The notes: generated by a model not told the origin, from the letters alone. A stretch of DNA of 64,000 nt from Buttiauxella agrestis (GCF_900446255.1 NZ_UIGI01000001.1:2878763-2942762); one strand, 5' to 3'; positions 1 to 10,872 are shown, numbered from the stretch's first letter. Program-made: numbers and translations.

Positions 1-363
1 GACCTGCCCTAAGATTTGCGGTTCGCCAAGCACCAGGGAATCCAGACCACTTGCGACGCGCATTAAATGCGTGACCGCTTCGTTATCGTGATGCCAGTAC
101 AGGCTGTTACGCACTTCATCTTCGTCGAGGTTGTGGTAGTTACACAGCCAGCGCACCAGTTGCTCGTGCAGGTTTTCCTGTTCTTCAACACTCAGGTACA
201 ACTCGGTGCGGTTGCACGTTGAAAGCACCACTCCGCCCTGCACCATCGGCTGTTCGAGCAGGCTCTTCAAAGCGAGGTCGAGCGTGTCCGGCGAAAACGT
301 AACACGTTCTCGCAACGAGACTGGAGCTGTTTTGTGGTTGATGCCAAGTGCTAACAGGGTCAT
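1..363 (-). CDS. hemA: Glutamyl-tRNA reductase, N-terminal 121 residues (cut by window edge)
   Basis: Reduces glutamyl-tRNA(Glu) to glutamate-1-semialdehyde, the first committed step of tetrapyrrole synthesis, in the cytoplasm. Only the 5' part is present; the frame is open to base 1. The protein starts [20 protein letters not shown] and contains the catalytic-cysteine motif STCNRTE and, at the edge, [10 protein letters not shown], all typical of enterobacterial HemA. The ATG is at 363-361. It is divergent from lolB, as in E. coli, with a roughly 200-base intergenic region holding both promoters. Not in the supplied ORF set because it lacks a stop inside the window. Confidence 0.96.
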   Translation of the reverse strand, partial: MTLLALGINHKTAPVSLRERVTFSPDTLDLALKSLLEQPMVQGGVVLSTCNRTELYLSVEEQENLHEQLVRWLCNYHNLDEDEVRNSLYWHHDNEAVTHLMRVASGLDSLVLGEPQILGQV

Positions 364-567
364 TGAGCGGTCTGAATAATACCGATGTTGATAAGGATTA
401 ACTCGGCGCATCATACAGGATGCGGGCAGTCAATAAAAGAGAGTCACCCCTTGTGGAGTATCACTGCAATTAATGATTTAAGATAACTTGACCGTAGACG
501 ACCTGGCCTGGCACCGCTAGCATAAACAGTTAACAACTAAAATTAATGAGAAGGATCCGCCGCCACT

Positions 568-1191
568 ATGTTTATGACGAAACCCCGTCTGCTGTGCCTT
601 GCGCCACTGGCAAGCCTTGTTTTAACTGCTTGTGTGACTCCTCAGTCAACAGGCCCAGGCAAAAGTCCTGACTCCCCGCAATGGTTACAACACCAGCAAC
701 AAGTTCAAAAAATCACCCAATACCAGACGCGTGGTGCTTTTGCCTATCTTTCCGATAGCCAAAAAGTTTATGCGCGTTATAACTGGCAGCAAACCTCACC
801 TGACCGTTACCGCCTGTTGCTGACCAATCCATTAGGCAGCACCGAACTGGAGCTGAATGCCCAGCCAGGCGTTGTGCAACTGACTGACCGCAACGGCAAA
901 AAGTACGTTTCTGATAACGCCGAAGAGATGGTGGGCAAACTGACAGGCATGCCGATTCCACTCAATAGCCTGCGTCAATGGATCCTCGGCCTGCCGGGTG
1001 AAGCCACAGATTACAAACTGGATGACAAGTACCGCCTGAGCGAAATCAACTACACCCAGGACGGCAAAACCTGGAAAGTGGTTTACAGTGATTATGATGA
1101 CAAGGTGCAACCTGCACTGCCATCAAACATGGAATTGCGTGAAGGTTCGCAGCGAATCAAACTCAAAATGGACAGCTGGACGGTTAAATAA
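568..1191 (+). CDS. lolB: Outer-membrane lipoprotein receptor LolB
   Basis: Receives lipoproteins from periplasmic LolA and inserts them in the outer membrane; itself a lipoprotein. The signal peptide has lipobox LTAC with the lipidated cysteine at residue 22. The body ([43 protein letters not shown]) is the conserved LolB fold. The 207 residues are the usual length. ATG 568 is used; a second in-frame ATG at 574 would also leave a complete signal peptide. The stop codon shares one base with the ispE start (TAATG), so the two genes are co-translated as in E. coli. Confidence 0.96.
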   Translation: MFMTKPRLLCLAPLASLVLTACVTPQSTGPGKSPDSPQWLQHQQQVQKITQYQTRGAFAYLSDSQKVYARYNWQQTSPDRYRLLLTNPLGSTELELNAQPGVVQLTDRNGKKYVSDNAEEMVGKLTGMPIPLNSLRQWILGLPGEATDYKLDDKYRLSEINYTQDGKTWKVVYSDYDDKVQPALPSNMELREGSQRIKLKMDSWTVK

Positions 1192-2060
1192 TGAGAAAAC
1201 GTTGGCCATCACCGGCAAAACTGAATCTTTTTTTGTATATCACCGGGCGTCGTGAAGACGGCTACCATAATTTACAAACTTTATTTCAGTTCCTCGATTA
1301 TGGCGACACACTGACCATTGAGCCGAGAAATGATGGTCAAATTCATCTCGCGACACCCATTGCAGGTGTGCCAGATGAAGAAAATTTAATTGTTCGTGCC
1401 GCACGTTTATTGCAAGACACCGCTCTGCTGATGGGTTCGTTACCTCAGAGTGCCGGGGCTGAAATCAGCGTTGAGAAAAAGTTGCCGATGGGTGGGGGTT
1501 TAGGCGGTGGTTCCTCCAACGCGGCAACCGTGTTAGTGGCCCTCAACCATATCTGGAACACCGGCCTGACTGAAGATCAGCTTGCGGTCATTGGCGTTAC
1601 GCTGGGTGCTGATGTTCCGGTCTTCGTGCGCGGTTTTGCTGCGTTTGCGGAAGGTGTTGGCGAGAAGCTCACACCGGTTTCTGTGCCGGAGAAATGGTAC
1701 CTGGTCGCACATCCTGGTGTCAGTATCCCCACCCCGGTCATTTTCCAGGATCCTGAGCTGCCACGAAATACCCCGATTAGATCAATTGACACGTTATTAA
1801 ACTGTGAATTTGGTAATGATTGTGAGGTTATCGCAAGAAAACGTTTTCGTAAGGTTGATGAGCTGCTTTCCTGGCTGTTAGAATACGCGCCGTCGCGCCT
1901 GACCGGCACCGGCGCTTGTGTGTTTGCAGAATTTGACACCGAGAACGCTGCCCGCCAGGTGCTTAAGCAAGCCCCGGAATGGCTGCATGGGTTTGTTGCG
2001 CGAGGCGTTAATGTCTCCCCGCTGCATCAGGCCATATCCGGGCAAGCTGAGTATTGGTGA
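1191..2060 (+). CDS. ispE: 4-diphosphocytidyl-2-C-methyl-D-erythritol kinase
   Basis: Phosphorylates CDP-ME at the 2-hydroxyl in the non-mevalonate isoprenoid pathway; GHMP kinase superfamily. The N-terminus [22 protein letters not shown] and the glycine-rich ATP loop [14 protein letters not shown] (about residues 99-112) are diagnostic. The C-terminal [14 protein letters not shown] matches the GHMP motif 3. Length is 289 residues, slightly above the E. coli enzyme. It overlaps the lolB stop by one base and precedes prs by about 120 bases, the standard enterobacterial order. Confidence 0.96.
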   Translation: MRKRWPSPAKLNLFLYITGRREDGYHNLQTLFQFLDYGDTLTIEPRNDGQIHLATPIAGVPDEENLIVRAARLLQDTALLMGSLPQSAGAEISVEKKLPMGGGLGGGSSNAATVLVALNHIWNTGLTEDQLAVIGVTLGADVPVFVRGFAAFAEGVGEKLTPVSVPEKWYLVAHPGVSIPTPVIFQDPELPRNTPIRSIDTLLNCEFGNDCEVIARKRFRKVDELLSWLLEYAPSRLTGTGACVFAEFDTENAARQVLKQAPEWLHGFVARGVNVSPLHQAISGQAEYW

Positions 2061-2135
2061 CAACGTCACCTTGTTTCAGACGTTGCATCAAGCTCTTTAT
2101 ACACCGCCTGGATGGCGCTACCCCCGCCCGCATAA

Positions 2136-3131
<996 letters not shown>

Positions 3132-3143
3132 TCGAACTCGCTT

Positions 3144-3175
3144 AAAAAAACCCGCCACGGCGGGTTTTTTCTTTT
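3144..3175 (+). terminator. Rho-independent terminator of prs
   Basis: A-tract, six-base-pair stem CCCGCC/GGCGGG with a two-base loop (3151-3164), then TTTTTTCTTTT. It lies 12 bases after the prs stop. dauA starts within 25-56 bases downstream, so dauA needs read-through or its own promoter in a very short space. Confidence 0.92.
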
Positions 3176-3197
3176 ACAGGCCTCCTAACTGCCATAA

Positions 3198-4904
3198 ATG
3201 ACAGTTGATGCGCTCACGGATGGAATCAAAGTGAAAAACGTATCTTCTTCTGTATTACCTTTCCGCGCTCTGGTAGACGCTTGTTGGCGTGAGAAATACA
3301 CCGTTTCCCGTTTTAGCCGCGATGTTATTGCCGGTATCACCGTGGGGATTATTGCTATCCCTCTGGCGATGGCCCTGGCGATTGGCAGCGGCGTTGCCCC
3401 TCAGTACGGCCTTTATACTTCCGCGATTGCCGGGATTGTTATCGCTTTAAGCGGAGGTTCACGCTTTAGCGTTTCCGGACCTACCGCCGCATTTGTTGTA
3501 ATTCTCTACCCGGTCGCCCAGCAGTTTGGCCTGGCGGGATTATTGATTGCGACGCTGATGTCAGGCGTGTTTCTTATTTTGTTTGGTCTGGCGCGTTTTG
3601 GCCGCCTGATTGAATACATTCCCGTTTCCGTGACGCTCGGTTTTACCTCCGGGATTGGGATTACCATCGCGACCATGCAGGTGAAAGATTTCTTTGGCCT
3701 GACGCTCGCCCACGTTCCCGAGCATTATCTGAATAAAGTCGCGGCACTGGCGATGGCGATGCCGACCATCAATATGGGTGATGCCGCAATTGGCGTTGTC
3801 ACTCTTGCCGTGCTGATCCTCTGGCCGCGCCTGGGCATTCGTTTGCCGGGGCATTTACCGGCGCTGTTAGCGGGCTGCGGGGTGATGGCTGCGGTTCATG
3901 CTATGGGATTTGACGTGGCGACTATCGGCTCACGTTTCCACTATGTGCTGGCCGATGGCACGCAGGGCAACGGCATCCCGCAGCTATTGCCGCAACTCAT
4001 GCTGCCGTGGAACATCCCGGCATCTAATTTCACGCTCAGTTGGGATTCGCTCAGCGCCCTGCTTCCGGCAGCATTTTCGATGGCAATGCTTGGCGCAATC
4101 GAATCGCTGCTGTGCGCGGTGGTGTTAGATGGCATGACCGGCACCAAACACAATGCGAATAGCGAACTTATCGGCCAGGGGCTGGGCAATATCATTGCGC
4201 CATTCTTTGGTGGGATTACCGCAACCGCCGCCATTGCGCGTTCTGCCGCTAACGTGCGTGCCGGAGCGACATCACCGATCGCCGCCGTAATTCACGCATT
4301 ACTGGTGATTATGGCCTTGCTGGTGCTGGCGCCGCTGCTTTCATGGCTGCCGCTTTCGGCAATGGCTGCCCTGCTGCTGATGGTGGCGTGGAATATGAGT
4401 GAGGCGCACAAAGTGGTGAGCCTGCTGCGCCATGCGCCAAAAGACGACATTATCGTGATGCTCATCTGCATGTCGTTGACGGTGCTGTTCGATATGGTTA
4501 TCGCCATTAGTGTGGGGATCGTGCTGGCGTCGCTGCTGTTTATGCGTCGTATCGCGCGAATGACGCGCCTGGCCCCGGTGAATATCACCACACCAGAAGG
4601 TGTTCTCGCATTACGTGTTACCGGGCCGCTGTTTTTTGCCGCTGCGGAAGGGTTGTTTAACGACCTCACCCAACGCATTGAACAAAACCATCTGATTATT
4701 CTGCAATGGGATGCTGTACCGGTGCTGGACGCGGGGGGGCTGGAGGCGTTTCAACGTTTTGTGGAAAAACTACCGGAAGGTTGCGAACTGCGGGTCACAA
4801 ATCTGGAATTTCAGCCGCTGAAAACCCTGGCGCGAGCGCGTGTGCAGCCCATACCTGGTCGCCTTGCTTTTTATTCTGACGTTCAGGCCGCGCTGGCCGG
4901 ATAA
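3198..4904 (+). CDS. dauA: C4-dicarboxylate/anion transporter DauA (SulP family)
   Basis: Inner-membrane SulP/SLC26 carrier; the E. coli orthologue (YchM) takes up succinate and other C4-dicarboxylates aerobically and contacts lipid-synthesis proteins. The SulP signature [17 protein letters not shown] and the block SGPTAAFVV are present, with about 12 membrane segments up to residue 455. A cytoplasmic STAS domain follows at about 465-565 ([18 protein letters not shown]). ATG 3198 gives 568 residues but has no Shine-Dalgarno. GTG 3231 aligns with the E. coli start ([13 protein letters not shown]) and has GGA at the right distance, so it may be the true start. Confidence 0.93.
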   Translation: MTVDALTDGIKVKNVSSSVLPFRALVDACWREKYTVSRFSRDVIAGITVGIIAIPLAMALAIGSGVAPQYGLYTSAIAGIVIALSGGSRFSVSGPTAAFVVILYPVAQQFGLAGLLIATLMSGVFLILFGLARFGRLIEYIPVSVTLGFTSGIGITIATMQVKDFFGLTLAHVPEHYLNKVAALAMAMPTINMGDAAIGVVTLAVLILWPRLGIRLPGHLPALLAGCGVMAAVHAMGFDVATIGSRFHYVLADGTQGNGIPQLLPQLMLPWNIPASNFTLSWDSLSALLPAAFSMAMLGAIESLLCAVVLDGMTGTKHNANSELIGQGLGNIIAPFFGGITATAAIARSAANVRAGATSPIAAVIHALLVIMALLVLAPLLSWLPLSAMAALLLMVAWNMSEAHKVVSLLRHAPKDDIIVMLICMSLTVLFDMVIAISVGIVLASLLFMRRIARMTRLAPVNITTPEGVLALRVTGPLFFAAAEGLFNDLTQRIEQNHLIILQWDAVPVLDAGGLEAFQRFVEKLPEGCELRVTNLEFQPLKTLARARVQPIPGRLAFYSDVQAALAG

Positions 4905-4913
4905 ATTTTTGCC

Positions 4914-4945
4914 AAAAAAAACGGTTCTGAAGAGAACCGTTTTCC
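4914..4945. terminator. Bidirectional terminator between dauA and ychH
   Basis: Perfect eight-pair stem ACGGTTCT/AGAACCGT (4921-4928, 4933-4940) with GAAG tetraloop, flanked by an A-run on the left and T-run on the right. It can serve both converging genes. Confidence 0.88.
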
Positions 4946-4958
4946 TGTCGTGAATGGA

Positions 4959-5237
4959 CTAGCTGTGCTTGTGGCTATCATTTCGACGACAACGTTTATC
5001 GAAGTGGCGTACCCACCAATAACGATCGCCGACTTGTTCGTGGCCGCCTACGCGCGCACCGGCCAGCCAAAGTACCGCCCCAACGAATATGCTCAAAACG
5101 GCACCGTGGGCGAAGTATTGCGGGAAGTTGAATTGAGGGAGCTGGTTCAAAATAGAATAACCAACACCGCCCACCATGACGACAAGTCCCAAGCCCATGA
5201 AAATATTACCGAGTAATGAAGCGTTTTTGCGTTTCAT
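4959..5237 (-). CDS. ychH: YchH family stress-induced inner-membrane protein
   Basis: A 92-residue DUF2583-type protein of two membrane segments (about residues 9-30 and 45-63) and a basic C-terminal tail rich in Arg, Asp and His. It is nearly identical to E. coli YchH (MKRKNASLLGNIFMGLGLVV at the start, GARVGGHEQVGDRYWWVRHF later). In E. coli it is linked to stress response and biofilm; its molecular role is unknown. Position between dauA and pth, on the opposite strand, is conserved. Confidence 0.94.
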   Translation of the reverse strand: MKRKNASLLGNIFMGLGLVVMVGGVGYSILNQLPQFNFPQYFAHGAVLSIFVGAVLWLAGARVGGHEQVGDRYWWVRHFDKRCRRNDSHKHS

Positions 5238-5512
5238 GTGTCACCTCCGGGTGTTCCTGGGTCGGCGGGGGAAATCCCCATTCCTTGTGTGTAAAGTATA
5301 GACAACACCGCTTCGGATGATGTGCGCGGGCGATCACAATTACGAATGAAAGGTCTACAAATATTTACAAATAACACGCTGAATAGCATGAAATTCTAAT
5401 GGTTCACGCACTGAATTATTCAACTGTTGAATGGGTAATGCATTGCTTCTTTGTCATCGCGACGGGAGCGCAGTAAACTACGCGGCTCTGGTCTGTTTTC
5501 AGGATATTAAAC

Positions 5513-6097
5513 GTGAGTATTAAATTAATTGTTGGCCTGGCAAACCCAGGTGCGGAATATGCGGCAACGCGTCACAACGCAGGTGCCTGGTATGTGGATC
5601 TGCTTGCTACGCGCCATAATCAGTCGCTTAAAGAAGAAAGCAAATTCTTCGGTTACACCGCGCGCATAAACCTTGCCGGAGAAGATGTTCGCCTGCTGGT
5701 GCCAACCACGTTTATGAACCTCAGCGGTAAAGCGGTCGGAGCGATGGCGACATTTTTCCGCATTGCGCCTGAGGAAATCCTCGTCGCGCATGATGAACTG
5801 GACTTGCCGCCTGGTGTGGCAAAATTCAAACTCGGTGGCGGCCACGGCGGGCATAATGGCCTGAAAGACATCATCAGCAAATTGGGCAATAACCCCAACT
5901 TTCACCGCTTACGTGTCGGAATCGGCCATCCGGGCGATAAAAACAAAGTTGTTGGCTTTGTGCTGGGCAAACCTCCTCTTAGCGAACAAAAGCTGATTGA
6001 TGATGCAGTAGACGAAGCGGCGCGTTGCACCGAGGTTTGGTTGAAAGAAGGTTTGACCAAAGCCACCAATCGCCTGCACGCCTTTAAGGCGCAATAA
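5513..6097 (+). CDS. pth: Peptidyl-tRNA hydrolase
   Basis: Hydrolyses peptidyl-tRNA released by stalled ribosomes, recycling tRNA. The catalytic-His motif [11 protein letters not shown] (His near residue 21), [12 protein letters not shown] and HDELDLPPG, plus [14 protein letters not shown], are the family signatures; 194 residues is standard. It starts with GTG at 5513, preceded by AGGATATTAAAC, where AGGA is the ribosome-binding site. It is followed at 138 bases by ychF, its usual neighbour. Confidence 0.96.
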   Translation: MSIKLIVGLANPGAEYAATRHNAGAWYVDLLATRHNQSLKEESKFFGYTARINLAGEDVRLLVPTTFMNLSGKAVGAMATFFRIAPEEILVAHDELDLPPGVAKFKLGGGHGGHNGLKDIISKLGNNPNFHRLRVGIGHPGDKNKVVGFVLGKPPLSEQKLIDDAVDEAARCTEVWLKEGLTKATNRLHAFKAQ

Positions 6098-6234
6098 ACG
6101 TCTGCGCGGCGGTCAGCAAGGATTTCTGCGCCCGTTATATGCCGTTTGCGTGTATAATGGGGAAAGTTATGATCATTTTATCAATGAGACAACATCAACT
6201 CATTGAATATCAAGTAATTAAGGTGAATTAAACC

Positions 6235-7326
6235 ATGGGATTCAAATGCGGTATCGTCGGCTTGCCGAACGTTGGTAAATCAACCCTGTTCAACGCGCTC
6301 ACCAAAGCGGGAATCGAAGCAGCAAACTTCCCGTTCTGTACCATTGAGCCGAACACTGGTGTGGTGCCAATGCCGGACCCACGTCTGGATAAACTGGCCG
6401 AAATCGTTAAACCACAGCGCATTTTGCCTACCACCATGGAATTCGTTGATATCGCCGGTCTGGTGAAAGGCGCATCCAAAGGTGAAGGCCTGGGTAACCA
6501 GTTCCTGACCAACATCCGTGAAACCGAAGCTATCGGCCACGTTGTGCGTTGTTTTGAAAACGACAACATCATTCACGTGAACAACAAAGTTGATCCAGCC
6601 GATGACATCGAAGTCATTAACACCGAGCTGGCGCTTTCTGACCTCGATACCTGTGAGCGTGCGATTCACCGTGTGCAGAAGAAAGCTAAAGGCGGCGATA
6701 AAGACGCAAAAGCTGAACTGGCTGCGCTGGAAAAATGTCTGCCACAGCTTGAGAACGCTGGTATGTTGCGTGCGCTTCCTCTGACCGAAGAAGACAAAGC
6801 GGCTATCAAATACCTGAGCTTCCTGACGCTGAAACCAACGATGTATATCGCGAACGTCAATGAAGACGGTTACGAAAACAACCCATACCTCGACAAAGTG
6901 CGCGAAATCGCCGCTGCCGAAGGTTCTGTGGTTGTTGCTGTCTGTGCCGCCGTTGAGTCAGATATTGCTGAACTTGACGATGCTGACCGTGACGAGTTCA
7001 TGGCAGAAATGGGTCTGGAAGAACCAGGCCTGAACCGCGTTATCCGCGCGGGTTATGAGCTGCTGAATCTGCAAACTTACTTCACCGCGGGTGTGAAAGA
7101 AGTGCGTGCATGGACTATCCCTGTTGGTGCAACCGCTCCACAAGCCGCAGGTAAAATCCACACTGACTTCGAAAAAGGCTTCATCCGCGCTCAGACAATC
7201 GCGTATGAAGATTTCATCACCTACAAAGGTGAGCAAGGCGCGAAAGAAGCAGGCAAAATGCGTGCAGAAGGCAAAGACTACATCGTGAAAGATGGCGATG
7301 TTATGAACTTCCTGTTCAACGTCTAA
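6235..7326 (+). CDS. ychF: Redox-regulated ATPase YchF/EngD (OBG family)
   Basis: Universally conserved P-loop NTPase that prefers ATP over GTP and binds ribosomes; it negatively affects oxidative-stress resistance. G1 motif GLPNVGKST lies at residues 8-16, G3 [10 protein letters not shown] near 75, and the C-terminal TGS domain ([15 protein letters not shown] onward) is complete. The 363 residues match the E. coli protein. Strong terminator at 7344. This is the last gene of the conserved hemA-ychF block; genes after it are accessory. Confidence 0.97.
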   Translation: MGFKCGIVGLPNVGKSTLFNALTKAGIEAANFPFCTIEPNTGVVPMPDPRLDKLAEIVKPQRILPTTMEFVDIAGLVKGASKGEGLGNQFLTNIRETEAIGHVVRCFENDNIIHVNNKVDPADDIEVINTELALSDLDTCERAIHRVQKKAKGGDKDAKAELAALEKCLPQLENAGMLRALPLTEEDKAAIKYLSFLTLKPTMYIANVNEDGYENNPYLDKVREIAAAEGSVVVAVCAAVESDIAELDDADRDEFMAEMGLEEPGLNRVIRAGYELLNLQTYFTAGVKEVRAWTIPVGATAPQAAGKIHTDFEKGFIRAQTIAYEDFITYKGEQGAKEAGKMRAEGKDYIVKDGDVMNFLFNV

Positions 7327-7343
7327 TCTCTCAGCTCCAATCT

Positions 7344-7378
7344 AAAAAGCCACGCAATTGCGTGGCTTTTTTGTTTTT
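7344..7378 (+). terminator. Rho-independent terminator of ychF
   Basis: Perfect palindrome GCCACGCAATTGCGTGGC (7349-7366) followed by TTTTTTGTTTTT, preceded by an A-run. It could also stop minus-strand transcription arriving from the merP-like gene. Confidence 0.92.
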
Positions 7379-7391
7379 AAATCAGCTGCAA

Positions 7392-7676
7392 TTACTTTAC
7401 GTCATTCACATTGTTTATTTGCCCCGTGAAACCCGTTTTCGCAATCGCCGCCAACAGTTGCTGGTTATCAAAATCCTCAGGGACTATTACCTGTGCCTGA
7501 TGTGTTTTTAAAGATGCCTTCGCTTTAATCACACCGTCAGTACTGCGCAAAGCCTGGTTGATGGAAATAACGCACAGCGGGCAGTTCATCTGGCTGATAT
7601 CAATCGTGACCATTTTATTTGCAGCCCAGCTAAGCGGCGCAAAAAAAAGCAGCCCGAGGCAAACTAATTTCTTCAT
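7392..7676 (-). CDS. MerP-like periplasmic heavy-metal-associated (HMA) protein
   Basis: Predicted 94-residue exported metal-binding protein. A signal peptide (residues 1-18, cleavage after SWA) precedes a single HMA ferredoxin-like domain. Its metal loop is MNCPLC with cysteines 32 and 35, in place of the classical GMTCxxC. This fits MerP, the periplasmic mercuric-ion binder that hands metal to MerT, but a copper or other soft-metal role is equally possible. The open frame extends further upstream, but the start ATG at 7676-7674 overlaps the merT-like stop (ATGA) and gives a clean signal peptide. Last gene of a three-gene unit. Confidence 0.8.
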   Translation of the reverse strand: MKKLVCLGLLFFAPLSWAANKMVTIDISQMNCPLCVISINQALRSTDGVIKAKASLKTHQAQVIVPEDFDNQQLLAAIAKTGFTGQINNVNDVK

Positions 7677-8035
7677 TCCAGATATTCCCAAATCCAGGGT
7701 AAGACATACGGATATGTGGTCAAAAAAAGCACTAGCGGCACTGACAACCAATACAAGCAGACCAGCACTCGTCGGCTAACTACACTGGTGCAAACCGGTT
7801 TTGGAGACAGATACAACCGCCAGAAGCCACGAATCATTAGCCCCAGAGACACCAAAACCATTGGAATTTGCAGCCATGGGAGCGTGGGTATGCCCGTCAG
7901 CCCGGCAGCTGAAATACCGAAAACCAGATACAGCAAAGGGCCGATGCAGCACAGTGTCGATGCGCCAGCCGCCACCAGCGCCGCTATCAGGGTGACGATA
8001 TTGCCCTTAATGCTGTTCGGTGCTGACGTAGTCAT
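7673..8035 (-). CDS. MerT-like inner-membrane metal transport protein
   Basis: About 120 residues with three predicted membrane helices (roughly 12-30, 45-65, 85-112). The first helix carries the vicinal pair STLCCIGP followed by LLYLVFGISAAG, the MerT signature for taking Hg(II) from MerP. The second cysteine pair of classical MerT in the cytoplasmic loop is reduced to a single Cys (KPVCTS). Start: ATG 8035 (or ATG 8056); either lies inside the 3' end of the transglutaminase-like gene, so translation is coupled. No merR or merA is present, so this is not a standard mercury resistance operon. Confidence 0.78.
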   Translation of the reverse strand: MTTSAPNSIKGNIVTLIAALVAAGASTLCCIGPLLYLVFGISAAGLTGIPTLPWLQIPMVLVSLGLMIRGFWRLYLSPKPVCTSVVSRRVLVCLYWLSVPLVLFLTTYPYVLPWIWEYLE

Positions 8036-9152
8036 AACTGAATGCTGCCGGGTCATAGAAGTTTATAGGATCGCCATCTACCTCGGCATACGGATACCCC
8101 AGGTTGTTAACATCCCCCTGCTCCGCCGCTGGGAACAGCGCGAAATCGCGAGCATGGTTAAAGCCGACCCAGTTCATTTCCCAGTTGCCGAACAGGTAAT
8201 CATTGACGGCTTGCACTGCCGCATCGCCATTCTCTTTCTTCTCAGTCAGGCGCATTTTAGTGACATCCGCCGGGTCAGCGGGCACCCAGCCAAAACCTGC
8301 AAGCCAGAACATCGCACGGCAATGTTGCCCGCCGTTAATTTTTGCGATGCCCTGCGCATCAGCACTCCCAAAAGCTTTCTTCGAGTACTGCTCAAGTTTG
8401 CGACTGGCACCAAGGCGAATACCGAACATTTCACGCGCCGGAATGCCCACGGCGCGGCACAGCGCCACAAACACCGAGTTAATATCAGTGCATTTGCCGC
8501 CCAATTTGCCCGCTTTAAGGATTTCGCCCACATCACCCGTGCCACACCCGATAATCGCGTCATCACGATGCATATGTGTGCTGACCCAGTTGTGAATCAG
8601 TCGAGCTTGTTTGAGCGGGGCTTTTTCCTCGCCGATAATTTTCAGCGCCGTTTCTTTGACGAGCCCGTCAACCGGAATATGCGCTGTGGCGAGCAAGAAA
8701 GGTTTAACTTCGTCGGGGATGATAGCGTCGTGCTCAGGCAGTAACCAGTCGGCCAGCTTATTCTCCTTCAGCACTTCCCAGTCACGGGTTTCAATCGTCA
8801 TTTCAACCCGAATATCCAGCTTACCTTCAGAATCCGGCCAGGTGACAAACAGCATTCTTGCACCGTAAGGATTATTGGCCGTGAGGTTGGCTTTCTGGTA
8901 ATTACCGTTAAAGGAAAGGTCGCACAAACGTTGGAAGGAGGTATCTTCCGGAACAGGTATCCACAGATTCACACGCCCTTTCGAGCCTGCCGGGGCTTTC
9001 AGACTGTACGTTTGTGTCATGACAAAACGACGGGAAGAGTCAGAAGAGCGGATAGCAGGGTTATCAACACGCTGCGTTGCTGAAAACGCCGGACGGACCA
9101 GACCAATAGTGGATAGTGCTGCAACGCTTTTCAGAAAGTTTCGCCTTTCCAT
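8007..9152 (-). CDS. Tat-exported transglutaminase-like cysteine protein
   Basis: 381 residues. The N-terminus MERRNFLKSVAALST is a twin-arginine signal with cleavage near residue 25, so the protein is exported folded. The C-terminal half is a transglutaminase-like (bacterial protease/peptide-ligase fold) domain with a complete triad: Cys221 in GGKCTDINSVF, His277 in GGQHCRAMFW, Asp293 in VPADPAD. The N-terminal part (residues 40-125) looks like a beta-sandwich typical of transglutaminase-like proteins. It is the first gene of a unit with the MerT- and MerP-like genes, whose starts are nested in or touch the upstream stops. The substrate is unknown; the context suggests processing of a metal-binding or thiol compound in the periplasm. 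Confidence 0.82.
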   Translation of the reverse strand: MERRNFLKSVAALSTIGLVRPAFSATQRVDNPAIRSSDSSRRFVMTQTYSLKAPAGSKGRVNLWIPVPEDTSFQRLCDLSFNGNYQKANLTANNPYGARMLFVTWPDSEGKLDIRVEMTIETRDWEVLKENKLADWLLPEHDAIIPDEVKPFLLATAHIPVDGLVKETALKIIGEEKAPLKQARLIHNWVSTHMHRDDAIIGCGTGDVGEILKAGKLGGKCTDINSVFVALCRAVGIPAREMFGIRLGASRKLEQYSKKAFGSADAQGIAKINGGQHCRAMFWLAGFGWVPADPADVTKMRLTEKKENGDAAVQAVNDYLFGNWEMNWVGFNHARDFALFPAAEQGDVNNLGYPYAEVDGDPINFYDPAAFSYDYVSTEQH

Positions 9153-9307
9153 TACTATAACCCTTCATTCGCCAGTAAAAGCTGGCGCTTAACCCCGCAC
9201 CTGCGGAGGTCGGCCGCCATTATGCAATCAAGTAAACTCAGCAATAATAGACTGGATCAAGAGGATTACATTTTTCTCCCTTTTTAACCCCGCGCGCCTG
9301 GTCACAC

Positions 9308-9336
9308 TTCACTTATTAATCGTTTTAATGAGTGAA
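9308..9336. repeat. Inverted repeat upstream of the transglutaminase-like gene
   Basis: Arms TTCACTTATTAA (9308-9319) and TTAATGAGTGAA (9325-9336) pair with a single mismatch. It sits in the 267-base gap between the COG5631-like regulator and the transglutaminase-like gene, about 160 bases before the latter's start. It could be an operator; no T-tract follows, so a terminator is less likely. Confidence 0.4.
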
Positions 9337-9419
9337 TGAGTGATTCAACAATCCAATATCCAGACCCTTAACAAGGTTAATATCGCAAGTTAACTTAAAT
9401 GTGCTTCCATAAGATTTAA

Positions 9420-9983
9420 TTATAGTGATGCAGCGGTTCGCGCCGCATTATCATAGAGCGCCGAAATGGCACGTAATAATTGTGCGTTCTCGCCAATAGA
9501 TTTAGCAGAAATACCTGTCTCAACCTGCAAACCAATAAGACATGTTTCGCGGACCTCACGATATTTAGCACACAGTACTTTTCCTTTTTCAGTGGTGGAA
9601 AAGTAAAGTTCCTTGCCCTGCTTTTCACTTTTAACGTAACCCGACTTAACCATTTTCTTTAATGCATAGGCAACGATATGGGTGTCTTCGACGTTCAGAA
9701 CAAAACAAATATCCGCCAGTTTTTTTTGCCGATCGCGGTGATTGATATGATGCAATAATGATACGTCGAGCGGCCCCATATCTGGCTCTCCGGCGGCGGT
9801 CATGCAGCGTACCATCCATTTGTTAAACGCATTGCTGGTCATGATTAATGCGTATTCCAGCTCCGATAATTCCGCACATCTTTCAGAAACCAGATGGTGA
9901 GAAGAGACAATAGGATCTTTTAACCCTGCGCTATTAGCGATTATTTCTGCTGCTGAATCGAGTCTTTCTTTCTCAGACGCCAT
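9420..9983 (-). CDS. MarR-like winged-helix regulator (COG5631 type)
   Basis: Predicted DNA-binding regulator of 187 residues. The core DVSLLHHINHRDRQKKLADICFVLNVEDTHIVAYALKKMVKSGYVKSEKQGKELYFSTTEKG, given here only as landmarks (DVSLLHHI, LADICFVL, VAYALKKM, FSTTEKG), is a MarR-type helix-turn-helix plus wing at about residues 75-140. The start is placed at ATG 9983, which has AAGGGGC seven bases upstream; the longer frame to 10040 has no such site. It is divergently transcribed from the DUF969-DUF979-DUF2891 operon across 160 bases, so it most likely controls that operon. Confidence 0.75.
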   Translation of the reverse strand: MASEKERLDSAAEIIANSAGLKDPIVSSHHLVSERCAELSELEYALIMTSNAFNKWMVRCMTAAGEPDMGPLDVSLLHHINHRDRQKKLADICFVLNVEDTHIVAYALKKMVKSGYVKSEKQGKELYFSTTEKGKVLCAKYREVRETCLIGLQVETGISAKSIGENAQLLRAISALYDNAARTAASL

Positions 9984-10143
9984 TGGCTGCCCCTTAATAT
10001 GATGTTCATAAAACATAATTGAATCCGAATAAAACACCAATAAATTAATGATAATTTATTTTCATTTTATCTTCGTTTTGCTATATGTTTTTACCTCTTC
10101 GTCATTCTAAAAAAACACAACACACATAGACAGGGTAAAAATA

Positions 10144-10872
10144 ATGGATAGTGCCACCCTTTTACCGCTCATCGGAATACCCGTTGTTGTTATTGGTTTT
10201 GCACTCCGATTCAATCCGCTGATTGTTGTCGTTATTGCAGGATTAACAACTGGACTCGCCGTAGGAATGGATTTCGGAATGCTACTGGAAACCTTTGGCG
10301 AGAAATTTTTCAATAGCCGCTCGCTCGCCACCTTTATTCTGATTCTGCCCGTGATTGGCCTGTTGGAATATTACGGTTTGAAAGAGCGCGCTCAAGCCTG
10401 GATTGCCAAAATAGCCAGCGCCACGTCCGCACGCATACTGATGATTTACTTTATTGGCCGCGAAGGTACTGCCGCACTTGGGCTGATGTCTCTCGGCGGC
10501 CACGCGCAAACCGTTCGCCCGCTATTAGCGCCAATGGCAGAAGGTGCGGCCCTGAACAAGTACGGTGAACTTCCCCTGCACATTCGCGATAAAATAAAAG
10601 CCCACGCCGCAGCATGCGACAACATCGCCGTCTTTTTTGGCGAAGACATTTTCATCGCCTTCGGTGCGGTTCTGCTGATTGATGCGTTTTTGAAAGAAAA
10701 CGGCATTACGAATATTGAACCGCTGCATATCGGCCTTTGGGCCATCCCCACAGCAATTGCCGCGCTGATCATCCACATGTTCCGCCTCACGCGACTTGAT
10801 GCGAGCCTCCACCGCGATGTGATGGCCTGGCGTGCTCAACAAGAACCTGAAATGAAAGAGGTGACAAAATGA
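10144..10872 (+). CDS. DUF969 family membrane protein (transporter subunit A)
   Basis: 242 residues, strongly hydrophobic, with about six membrane segments. The opening LLPLIGIPVVVIGFALRFNP and the internal GREGTAALGLMSLGGHAQTVRPLLAPMAEGAA are DUF969 hallmarks. DUF969 and DUF979 proteins always travel as a pair and are taken to form a two-component secondary transporter. In Gram-positive bacteria I recall them next to pyroglutamyl peptidase, which suggests 5-oxoproline or a similar small acid, but that is inference. AGGG lies eight bases before the ATG. The stop overlaps the DUF979 start (ATGA). Confidence 0.8.
   Translation: MDSATLLPLIGIPVVVIGFALRFNPLIVVVIAGLTTGLAVGMDFGMLLETFGEKFFNSRSLATFILILPVIGLLEYYGLKERAQAWIAKIASATSARILMIYFIGREGTAALGLMSLGGHAQTVRPLLAPMAEGAALNKYGELPLHIRDKIKAHAAACDNIAVFFGEDIFIAFGAVLLIDAFLKENGITNIEPLHIGLWAIPTAIAALIIHMFRLTRLDASLHRDVMAWRAQQEPEMKEVTK

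Noticed and set aside
5310-5345. CRP site upstream of ychH
   Set aside because: TGTGC and TCACA half-sites are separated by eight bases instead of six, so the spacing does not fit.
7392-8035. Classical mercury resistance operon
   Set aside because: No merR, merA or merB, and the MerT-like protein lacks the second cysteine pair; only the transport-like genes are present.
7716-8744. 342-codon plus-strand frame opposite the transglutaminase-like gene
   Set aside because: Antisense shadow. The minus strand encodes three proteins with signal peptides and active-site motifs over the same bases; the plus frame has no recognisable motif.
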